Notes under the pieces: generated by a model | Databases searched by the model: none | The model's input: the letters and a program-made list of their open reading frames with translations, nothing else | Told to the model about the DNA's origin: nothing | Assembly (NCBI RefSeq): GCF_001625305.1 | Contig: NW_017804498.1 | Coordinates: 64,234 to 128,233 of the forward strand | Direction of reading: 5' to 3' | Length of the DNA stretch: 64,000 nt | Source of the DNA: Branchiostoma belcheri | Lineage: Eukaryota; Chordata; Leptocardii; Amphioxiformes; Branchiostomatidae | Translations under genes and position numbers: made by a program | Shown: in pieces, positions 22,601 to 34,600 of the stretch | Layout of the letters: the number at the start of each line of letters is the position of its first letter | Position numbering within the stretch: position 1 is the first letter of the stretch

Positions 22601-25600
22601 TCGGGAACGGTCCCGCACTCTCACGACCGACGCGCCCGGGCGGCAGGATCTCTGACCGCTGAGTCCCTGTGTTTTCGAACTTCGGTGGGGATTTCCGTGT
22701 TGTTTTCTGATTTTCATCATCCACTAAGATATACTTGAAGACCGAGCGTGATTTGAACTAGTGTGGGATAAGTGGGGAGGGATGGCAGCCGCGGGGGGAA
22801 GCGGTCGGCTTGATAAATTTTCGAGAGCAAGTTGATTTCTCACGCGGCCGTTTGTGTGGGTGTTTGTTTACATTATCGCTTGTTCCTTTCTTGTTTTATC
22901 CGCTTTTAAAGATTTTGCCAGAAACTCCCCTGTAGTTCCAGAACAAACAGCTAGGGGGACCAAATGCACACCACTTGTTCCTGACATGACAACCTATCTA
23001 TCGTCTCTGAAGACCACAGGTTACTTTGTCAGATTGGTCAGATAAGGACCTTTATCTAAACCTCTGTACCTGTACTTATTGTTATGTTTAGGCCACACCA
23101 ATTTAATGTGTTGGTTCTCGTATCACCTCTTCATTTTTTTCTGATTTGCAAAAAAATAAAATAAAAATTCTGGCTCTGAATCAACAGTTGAGGAAAGTCC
23201 TTTTCTTCCTAGTTGTTACAGTTTTTCCAACTATAAATGCAGTGGTTTGATTAATAGTTCAAAATTCATTGTTTAAATATTAACCCAGCCTTTTGAGTTG
23301 ACTTCTTGACTCCTATTGTAGCGTTTGGGGCAGGGGCTATAATAGGATGCCTAGTCCTGTTTTTATTTTTTTTCGCCGTCGCTTCAAATTTTTTCAGAAA
23401 GAATCTGAGACCCAACAAATCAAATTGGTGTGGCCTTAGATATGCAGTTCTACTCTATAATGACCAGTGGTCTTTATTTCTGTGACAGATTGTTGATGCC
23501 CACCTCCCAGAGGGACCAGTGACAGGTATGGAGGAGGGGATCGCTGTAATACAGGCTGCAGTAGAGAAGTTTGTACAAGCCAGACAGAATTTCAATGAAG
23601 GACAAGCATGTATGCAGTGGCTAGCATCCTCACTTGCAACGTAAGTATATGTAGGGTTAGAAAATTGATCCTGGAACATTTACCAACAAGTAGTAAATTA
23701 TCTTGAATACCTGCATCTATATTATGTCTCTGTTGCATTGTTATGTCAAGGACATTATATATAATCTTTATATCATACCCAGGCCGCGATAACGTTCGAT
23801 AACGGGTTCCAGACCGGGCCATACTTTACGGTACGGCCCGGTCCGGAACCCGTTATCGAACACTTCCATGGCTTCCATAAAACAATTCGAACGCGTTTCA
23901 CCCAAACCGCGTGTGCCCCTTTCGAAAATTCGAATACAGAATCCGGACGTTGGAATTGATGTTGTTGCATTTTAGGGTTTAGTGGCACCAACTTTTGGCT
24001 CATCTTGCATTGAAAGGCGTGCTTTCTTGGGTGGGTATGACATAAATAAAATATAACACAGTGTATTCCGCATCGACCTCGGTCCCGGCCCTCCCGCGAG
24101 TCAGGCCGATACCTCGGGCGATACGGAATACCCCGTGTTGTATTCTTATGTATATAACCAAGGACATTATATATAATGTCCTTCACTCAGGTTATGTAAA
24201 TCACCTTAGATTCACTGTAAATCATTCTATATTTATATATTATTTATATACTATATAATATTATATTATTATATATATTTATATATATTCTATATTTTCA
24301 CAAAATGATGGTGAACATTCTTACCTCAGTGACAGTATGAATGTAACAATTAACATATAAACTATGTTATGTGCATGTGTGTCACAGCATGTATTTAAAC
24401 CAACAGTACTCACGTGTTGGTATAAATGTGACTAATGTTGAATAATGGCAAAATTACTACAAAATTTACTGTTACACAACATGAACATTGGTGAGTTGGA
24501 ATGTTGCTGATTGTTCCTTGCAGGTTGTCTGCTCAGTATGTAGTAGATTTGAACTACCAGCATCTGCCAGTGGAGGCCAAGGTGAAGTTTGTAGCCACTA
24601 TTTCTATGGCCAACGAGCTGTTACAGCCATTCGGCCACGAAGACTTCTTGGAGGTTCTACTGGCAGCACGGCAGCCTTGGCACCCTGTATTTCTGAAGAT
24701 TATGAAAGGAAAAGCAACTGACATGAGTGAAGGTAGCTTCTCTTTTACCTAACAGTGTGTTTTGGCAGCTATTTAATGAATAAAAATTTTCTGAAACTTG
24801 TGTATGGTGAATAAGCCATTTTGATAGTCTTACTTCAAACCATTAGTCTGTATGGTTGTGATATATTTTTATTTTATTTTAATGTCTGGTAATTACAAAT
24901 GACCAAGTACTGGTAACAAAATCTGGCCATGATGTCAATTGACGATCGCTTGTACGCAAATTTTAGAAATGGAAACGACATGGTTATTCTTGCCTTAATG
25001 TAGCTTTAATTCATCGTAATGTCATAGGCAGCCTCATACTGGAATTTACTTTATGTTCACGGTACAAAATTTCACGGTCTGGGAAAATGGAGCTGTTTTC
25101 TGAGCTATATGTTCATAGTGGTGGCAGGTGCAAAAAAAAAAAGTTGGCGAATAACAGTAATGATAAGCGGTACAGAAGTGGCCAAAAAAAGGAGGACATG
25201 AAGGTACGATGAAAAACTCAGGGATTGCTTTATGCGGTTGTTGAGTTTTATGTACTTAGCAGCTACCTATTGGGACCAAACGCTTCCTGAACAGTCCCGT
25301 CCCAGCTATGCTAAAACTGTTGAACTCAATGTGAAAGTAACTCTTGACTAACAGGTTTAACGCCTTTCCCGCCTTAACTGTTAAATTTGAGGGAGCTCGA
25401 GGCTGCAAAATTTGAATACTAGTACCAATGAGGACTTATCAAATCTTATCTTTACTGTAACGTTTTTTAAGAACCTTCCGATAAATTACCCTTTTAAGAT
25501 ATTTCAATATTTGTAATAATAGTATGGTGTATTTAAGATTTTAAACAATTGTTAAATTTTATCCCTATGTGTGTAAACAGCTGTATGGCCCATTTGTAAT

Positions 25601-28600
25601 CGTAATAATGTTGTATTTTGCAACCAGACCCAACAATTCAGCCGAATGCATCTCGGCTGCCAGTGGGTTCTGGGATTTATTTGTTCATCAACAATAAACC
25701 AGTCTATATATATATATATATATGGCAACAACCTCCCTCTCCCGTGTGTAGTGGACGTGTACCTTAGCCGTGAGCCCAGCCTGTTGATGGAGTACCGGGT
25801 CAGGTCTCTACACGCCCACGGCGCGGTGGACGATGCCTCCATGCTGGCCCAGTCCTGCATGAACCACCCCAGCCACAGGGACACCCTGTTCTTCAGGGAG
25901 ATGTTCCTGCTGTGTCAGTGGCAGGCAGGCAAGGTGGACAACATCAAACGACAGGTAATGTGTTCTTCCCTACAATTAAGGATAGTAAATTTTATGACAT
26001 CCTCTGCAATTTTATGACATCCTATGCAGACTCCAAATCTAATGCAAATGTGAAAAAAATGATAATAAGATGGGCCAAAACAGGATGTACCAAAATTGTC
26101 AAAATAAAGGCCATACAACTAGTACTGTTGTAATAAGAATTGAGGTGGCAAAACAAGACTTTTATTCCTGTGTTCAAGAAGTGCAGAAAGGACTGAGACA
26201 GGGAACACAACATTTTTTTCCTAGGCCTTACAGGGTTAGGTAGCAGGGAGAAAGTTAATATTTGTTTCCAATGTTGTCAGGTTCAGTTCATTGAGTGTGT
26301 GAAGCTGTACTTCATTGTACAACACTACGTGGCGGAGGGGATGTTGGAACTAGCTGCAACGATCTCCTCTAGCTACTTGATATATCAGTGGAAGAAAGGG
26401 GAATACTGCTGCAATAAGTGAGTACCACTACAGCATTTAGCTTCTTTCTTTCTTCATTGGAATGTGGTCTGCATTAGACAGCTGATATTGTCATTTTGAC
26501 ATATTAGTGTCATAGAAATATTGTAATTGGTCAGGATTCACTAACATGGTGTTACACAGTCATGATACAGTCTGAAAATTGTTTGTGAAATAGCTATTTG
26601 AATGCTATAACAGTTACCGTTACTTTGTATACTATAGGGAGCTGGTCAGACAATGGTGCCAGATACAACATGCAGTAGAAAGCCCAGCCAACACCATACT
26701 GGATTCAGCCAGGACTCTTGCCTTTAAGAACGATCCCAAAGTTCTCCACCTCCTATATTTTGCCGAAGCCCTGCACAAAGAGGTAAGAAGGCTGCTCTCA
26801 ACTTCTTGGTCAAGAAGAAAGTTTAGCATATGTATGCATAGTTGCAGTTTCTGAGTGAGGAAAGGCTAGTAGTACACACTGGATGAAGGATTATACATGC
26901 TTTGTCTCTACCAGTAGCAGGTACATGTAGCAGTAGTATTCCATATGATATCTTTGTGCTTTCATTATCATTTATCATTACTGCTTAAACATGGGCACTT
27001 AGCCATAAAAATTACCCTCTACAAAATTTAACATCATGAGATCAGATTGAAAGTGGACTCACCAGGCATTGGCAGTGAATGACCTTGCAGATACATGTAC
27101 CTTTAAGATTTGCTAGAGCATCCTTATGACCTGTATGCAAGCCTATAGCACTGTGCTTTGAAGCTGTATCCAATATTCTATGTAAGAGAACCCTACTCAG
27201 ACATGTGCATGACTACAGGTGGGGAAGGACTCCATGCCACTTGTTGCTGACTTGCTGCTGAGGGCCGTCGACATGGACAAGCCAGTCACGGACCCGTTCT
27301 TCCACCCCAACGCTCCCGATGACAAGACAGCGTACCACCACAGCGCCCCCACCATCCTCAACTACATGGCAGGGCTGCTGGAGGGTGACTATGAAATAAG
27401 GTACAGCAACAAAGGCTTATAGAAGGTGCTACATTTCTTGGCAATAAGCTATCTAAAGCCCCCATCACACATAGCCATCACACATGTCCTCCCAACCTTC
27501 TCCAGACCATGACTGGGAGGTAGTTGTGACCAGGGTCATCTTGATTTTGGCTTCGAGCCACACTTCTGGGCCTTCTTGCACGCCAAGTGTAATCTGCCCG
27601 TTTGACCCAGATTTAGCACTGTGGCATCTTGTGAGTCGATTTGCAACCCCTTGCGCTGTGGACGATTACAAAATTTTTGGACAACTATTAGTTTCTTGAT
27701 TGACTCGGGTATAGAGAAGGTTTGTGTCTTTCTCCCCCCGTCCAGGTTTGCCAGTGAGCTGACATCCTTCTCCATCAGTCCTGACCTGGACCAGTACTAC
27801 TTGGTGGAAGCTGTTGCCAACCTACCTGAGGAGGTGCAGGGCACAGGTGAGACAACAGGACAGTTTTTAACCTGTGGCACACTGATTTGAATACCAATTA
27901 TTTATTGGTTATGTGGGTAGACAGCAGGGAGAACGTTTACCCCCTGGTCACTTGCCTGGCATATTTGATAAGATGAGGAAAATAAGATCTGAAATTACAT
28001 CATGCTAGATTGGCTTTGAAAACATTGACTCTTAAGCCTGCTAGTATTAACTGGCAGACAAAATCTGTTGAATGATAAAAAGAAAGTGCATTATGTATTG
28101 AGATGAACACAAATGTGATAACATTTCCTTTTAATGATCTTCCATGTTAGAAGCTACATGCACCTCAGAATACAGTAGTAAAAGGTAGAACCTTAACAGT
28201 AGTACAAGGTACATGTAATAGGGGCAAAGAATACAGTACATTAAACCAAGGACAGGCATGATCTTGTCACTTTGCAAGATTTTGCTTAATAAGCTTGTGG
28301 CAATGAGCACTGCTGTACATATATTTACAAATATCTACTCACAGCCACTTGCTTACAAGAGTTGACATTTCAAAGCCATCTGTCATCTTCATCAGGGCTA
28401 TAATGACTGGTTTGCTGTGCACTGAAGCTAGGTGTAACATATAGTTTAAATGTGTGATTACGTATGTAAGTGGTTTGTTTTGCCCCCACCCCAGGGGTGA
28501 ACCTGAGCAGGCACAAGAGGAGAGACATCCTGAAGACCCTGCGCAAGCTGCGACCTCGCTCCTGTGGCCTCCACCCTGAGATGTCCTGGCAGCAGCTCAA

Positions 28601-31600
28601 GCCACACATGCTGAAACTACTGACTTCACAGGAGAGGAACAAACTCCTACAGGTATTCTACATGATTCTGGTACTTCTGGGGATGGAAGTATTGCTTTGG
28701 GTGGCTGAGCTGTTGGTTTCTGTGTCTGTTTTCCCAGACGGATCTAGGTTGACAGCATGTGGATGGGGGAAAGAGTGACATTCAGAATGACAACTCGAAT
28801 AGTCATACACAGAGAATGGGGTGAACTTGAGAGTAGGTTGACAACATATGGGTGGGAATGATTGTCAGGCAGTGTGACAGGAGATCAAAAGGTCAGACAT
28901 TGGAAATGTGGTCAACTTAAAAGTCATGAAAATCCCACTTCACAGAAGTCTAATATCTCTGATTTCTTAGGAGAAAGGAATACTGTATGCACCAGGACTG
29001 GTGTTTGTGTGTTTACTGTAAGTGCACTTCTTCTCACAAGAAAATCAGATGTAGAAAATAATAAACCTTGTTTTTGCCTCTTGTTTTCTTCACCCAGGAA
29101 CATATTGAGGCAGCATGTGACATATCAGCCTTTGATGAGGAAGTGGGAAAATCTCCATGTAAAGCCACAGTCTCCAAGCCCAGGCTGACAGAGAAGGAGC
29201 CAGTTTGTAACATGTCGGAGTCTGATGATAAAGACATGGTAGTTTTCATCAGTGATAGTGATGAGGGGTCATGTGGGCCCATCAGTCCTATCTACAGTGG
29301 GGCCAGGTATGGACTGGATTTTATCACCCCTCCCAGGCCACCCAGAGCCAGTAGCATTGTAGACAATGTTGCCAAAGACAGTCCCTTTGTGGGAAATGAG
29401 GAGGTGATTATCTGTGAGAACAGTGACACAAGTCCTGAAAATAGAGACAAGCGGAAACAAAAAGTGTGCATGGAAGAGGAGTCGAGTGTTTCACAGGATG
29501 GCTGGTTGGAGTCAGTTGAAAATGACACCGACAGGAGCACGCCTGGTGGCACAGGGGTTGTGAGCGTGGATAAAATGGTGGACACAGATGACCTGATGGG
29601 AAGGATAATCAAAGACCAGGAGGAAGCAGTCGCAGCCAGTAAGAACTCCAGTGTACTGAGCAATGGTTTTGACGAGGGCAGGCATCAGAAGGGCTCCAGT
29701 CAGGCAAACTACCGTAAACAGAATCCTGCGGGGCAGGGTGTGAGAAAGTCACACAACAGCTGCAGGCACGTCACCCTACGCGACCTTCTGTGGAGAACAA
29801 ATCCAGAAGATTTCGATTTCACGACTAAAACCAACGAGGAAGCTGCCAGTGCAATATCTGTGTCACCAACAGAAGGAGGTTGTGGTGAATGGCAGCAGCC
29901 GGTGGACAAAGAAGATCAGTCTATCAACCTGGCGTGTACAGGGACGCTAGACATCAATGGTTCTGTAGAGAACACTCCTAGCGATGTTGTTAGGGTTGGC
30001 AGAATGGAGGAGCTGCAACCAAAGTACGGCGGAACTCTTAGGGAGTGGGAAGGACTTGTTCCCCCAGATCCTTTGAATAACTACACCCATTCCACCGATC
30101 AAAGTGATGAGATTATGTCTCGTCGGTCACCAGAAAAGGGAGACATGTTTGACTTTAATTTGTCTGGAGACTTGATGGCTGAAAACGGCAGTGCTGACTC
30201 ACTGAAAATCAAGGTGGCTGACTTAGTGGACAGCATGGACCAAGGAGGATCATGTGGTCCTGTTTTCTTGGTAGATCTAGGGACCAGTAGTACCCCTGAC
30301 AACACTGTAGCTGCTGCTGAACTGAGAATGGTAGCACAACACGGCCATCAGAAATCAACACATGATAGTGTAGAGGCAGGAGGTGCCCCCAATGGGAGCA
30401 ACCGATTGCAAAATACATCCCTTTCTAGGAAAAACATTTTTGAAGCTATTGCTGGTACAGCCAACGATACAACCAGGAGGCAAGACGGGGGCCCTTTCCT
30501 TTTGCCTTCATCCAAAGGTGAGACAGAAGTCCCCAAGGCAAAGAGGAGACCTTCAAAGCTGTCTCTGCAGCAAGTTCAACGAGAACTGGATGCTTTTGAC
30601 AGGTCTAGTTTACTAAGACTGCAGGATCACCCTGACTTCATGCAGACTGTTGCACCAGCACATAGTTTTCACCCAACACTAAACTCGTGGAACAGCAGTG
30701 CTAGTAGCCTCAGTAGCAGGGGAGACACGGCCAGTAGTCATGAAGGGTATGATGGGAGCAGTGAGTGCAGTACCGAGACTGGAGAGACAACAGGAGCTGG
30801 ACTGTTTCCCATCCAAGGTGCAAGCAAGCAGCAAAGGATGCAAAGAAATGCCTGGACAGCTTTTGGCTTCGAACAGAATGATATCACTCAAGGAGCGGGT
30901 GGAAGGGAGGGACTAATCTCCAATGCAAAGAAGAAAGCTGGTCTAGAGCCAGCTGAGCTGAACAACAGGTCTTTGGGCATGGGGGATAAGAAGAGTGCTC
31001 CAACTGCAAAGCCATTACAGTTCAACAAGCTGAGACAGATGTTGATGTCAGATAGTAAAGAAACTGTACCTGAGTTTGGCCAGGAGAAGTACACTGACCA
31101 AAGTGGCACCATGAGGCTGTCTGAGGAACATACAGATAAGACAGGACACTCAGACATGTCACCCCTCAAGCATCAAAGTGAGAGGACTATTGGAGTCAAT
31201 ACTGATGATGCCCGTAACACCGATTTGGGGTACATGATGAGGAAAGATGAACCATTTTCCTTGAGTCTGCCAGATTCAGACAGTAGGATTAACCAAGTGA
31301 CAGAAGTTAAAGGCATACCAGAAAACATCACAAGTGAAGAGCTGCTGCGCATTCCACAGCCTATGCTGACAACAAAGAGAAGAGGTAAAGGAATGATAGG
31401 AATAAGGCCAGTGTCTATCAAAAGGCATGAGAACTACGCCTGCAATTGCTGCGAGTTTCATACGCGATATTTGAGCAACATCAAAAGACACATGGTCAGA
31501 CATGGTGATGATAGCAATCGCTATACGAGGGACATTTCCTATGTGTGCCAGTTTTGCCAATTTTCAAGAAGCACCAGAAAGGAGTTGATAGCTCATATGA

Positions 31601-34600
31601 CAAGCACTCATCAGCACAGCTTTCAAGACAGCTGGACACTGGATCCTTGGACAACAGACATGGCCTCTAGACATGCAGAAGCTGCAGAGTTGGCCATGAC
31701 AGAAGACAGTTTTGTTGCACAAGAAGAGATCAGCTTTGACCACCACTCTTTGGCAAATAGTAGGGATGCCTTTGTGGCTATGTCTGACATAAGTGTTGCA
31801 GAGGTTAATGACTCCAAATCCAAGGTGGGCACGAAGAAGAGAAAAGGAAAGTGTCCAAAGAACTTGGCAGAAATACGAAAGAAAACCTGTGCAGAGCTGG
31901 CAGCAAAGGGCATTCCACACCTGCAAGACACAACAAATACGTTCAAAGATAGTGGGATCCAAAAGAGGCAGGAATTAGAAACTATGACAGTAGAGAATTA
32001 TCAAGAGAGCGACAACTCTGCTTTGATGATGCCAGTACCATCCAGAAATGATGTTATAACTTGTACTGGTAACATACTTACTCTGAGGCCAACACAGCAG
32101 CTGCCCCAAACAGCCTTCTGCAACTTCAGTTCGTCAAAGGAAGAAGACTTCACAACATTGCTTCTGCAACCATCAAGAGATGCTATGCTTGCTCTGCCAA
32201 GAGAGTTGCCAGAAGTACCTGATCTAAAGCAAAATGGTGGTGCCAGCACCAACAAAATTCCAATGTTCAGTCATCATGGCTTCAGTCCACCAGAGATAAG
32301 GATGTCACCCATCGTGAGTCCACCTGTGATGTCCGTGTTAAGTCCACCAACCACGTTTTCACCCACAGCAAATACCAGTCCACCAAAGGGGTCATCGCAC
32401 GTGAGTCCATCCAGGAGCAAAGATGAAAACCAGAATTTTGCACCCTCAACACTAAAACCTGCATCCAAGAAAGAGGGCAAGAAGGACTACAAAGCAACGT
32501 TCTTGTATAGTCTCCTCACAGAGAAGGATGAAACAGAGAGTGTTTCAAAGAGTCCTGGAACTGATCCATTAAAGGAGAGTAGAAGCCACGAGTCTCTGGT
32601 TCCTCCGCTGTTGTTCCCACAGGACACGGAGGTCCCTGCAGCTGTGATGCAGAGCATGTCCCCTCCCTCCCTGCTGCCTCAGACTGCTTTTGCTGCTAAC
32701 ATTCCCAACAGCTACAACTTTGCTACCACTTTTAGTCCTTACCAGATTGGACTGCAGCCACCTGTTGGATGCTACAATGTCAGTAGTCTTCCCTTGGTGG
32801 GCACCCCCCAGTTGTATGACAGAAATGAGGGACATTTTGTGCCTGTGGAGAAGAAGACACGCAGCAGGAAAGAGAAGAACAGTAACTCCAGGAAGCAGGG
32901 TGCTCCCATTGTAAGTGCTGCTATCCCACCAACGTTCCTAAACATTCCCCGGCATGCAAAGTACAGCTCCGTCAGCCATGTGCCTCACAGCAGCCCTCTG
33001 CCCAGCAGCCACACCGGTATCTCAACATTTAGGCCTTCTCCGTCCCAAGGGAAAGCGGGCAATCGGAGGTGGACACACGACCAACATTCCCCATATAGGA
33101 GTGGGCTGCCAGATGTACAACCATACGGAGAACCTGGTGAATTATGGTGGCAGAGTCAGGCTTATTGGTGGAACTCTCCACAGCCTGGCACAAACCCTGC
33201 TCACACCAGAAGCAAGCCTCCCAAAACCTCACGCTCGCCAGCCAGGCCAAAGAGTCATACGGTGACCACAAATGAGATGCAGCCGCTAGACCTGAGGACG
33301 ACTTCAAGCACCAGAAGTAGCCCTTCGGCTAACCATGTGTGGGCTAGCCATTATGTCGGAACTGACAATGATACAGTTGGGCTACCTATTGGGCAGTCCC
33401 AAAGACAACCTGTACAAAGTAATGGGACAGCCTCATCCCCCATGAGCATTGATCAGGTACTGTTCTCACATCAGGAACAATCAGAAGGATGCCCTCCTCC
33501 AACAGAAAATGTACAGATACAGGAAAGTGAAGATGAAGGCCAAAGTCCTGCCAGAAAGCCTTTGTCTGTCCCATACATTCCGGTCCATGAACACCACACT
33601 GTCACCAATAATATAAAAGAGAAGGATGATAGGAGGTCAACTGTGACAACATTCAGTACCTGTTATCAAAGTGGAGAACTAACTAGTATGGCAGAATACT
33701 CAGAGAAAGCAAAGGAAAACTCTGTCAGTGTTGAGAAGATTGAGACTACTGGAGTGACCTGTGGAAATGCTGCTGTGGAGGTTAGGCAGGGAGACTCAGT
33801 TGATGGGCAAGAAAGCCACAACCTGACACTTCAGATGGCAGCAACTTGGAATGAGGCCAACGGCATTGTTAGTGCAACCTGTAATGATGCAGGCAACATA
33901 AAAGTGGCTGGGGATTCAGGTGCACCAGAAACTACAACAGAACATGTTGGTGGTAGTTCAATAACACTCAATGACACCAAGGAAGCAAATGTTGGTGGAC
34001 TCAGTGCAAGAAAGGCACCAGAGGACACTGATCCAGCTTATATCCCCTCAGGGCACTCTGAATCTTCAGGTTCAGTTGCATCAGACAGAGTGCTGAAATT
34101 GTTTTCCTATGCAGACAACTTTTCTGATGATGACGTCCTAGTACCTGATAGCCAACTGACAAGCTGGTTGAACACGAAGGAAGGATATGATGCTGACAAG
34201 ACAGCCAATGAGGTAGAACCTACTCAAAGTCCATCAACCAATGATAAGCCTTCAGTTCATGATGTAATCCCATCGAGTGAGGTACAACTAACTGAAAGCT
34301 ACATTAGCAGTGAAGAAAGTTCTTCAGCAGAAAGCAGAAAAACAACAACTGATACAGTAGCAGTTCATGGGCCTTTGACGTATGACCAAGACTTGTATGT
34401 TGATGCTGCTGTAGTAGAAATGGATGATACTTTCAAGTCTGATAGCTCATCTGATGTTCAACCACTATACACTCGCAAGTTTGAGTCAGATCACACCTCC
34501 ATTAATGAAGCAATACAGGCATGCAAGGCTGAACCTGAATGGACTTCCAACGTTGAGACTTGCAAGATTGAACCCAAACATACTTGCAATGGGGAACTAC

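Larger units (their letters stand above)
16829..23488 (+). other. Intron 1 of the ZNF292-like gene (6.7 kb)
   Basis: AT-rich, with no convincing coding exon. It contains a C-run at about 19139-19148, a Harbinger-like element (20186-20786) and a GC-rich island (about 22060-22860) flanked by a 19-bp direct repeat. Small open frames (17844-18074, 18448-18781, 19397-19741) lack any recognisable feature. Confidence 0.6.

Noticed and set aside
22237..22724. Overlapping 94-107-residue frames on both strands
   Set aside because: High GC content removes stop codons. The frames overlap one another on both strands and show no domain.
22060..22860. Ribosomal RNA or snRNA gene in the GC-rich island
   Set aside because: I found no conserved rRNA or snRNA core sequence or closing stems that I could recognise.
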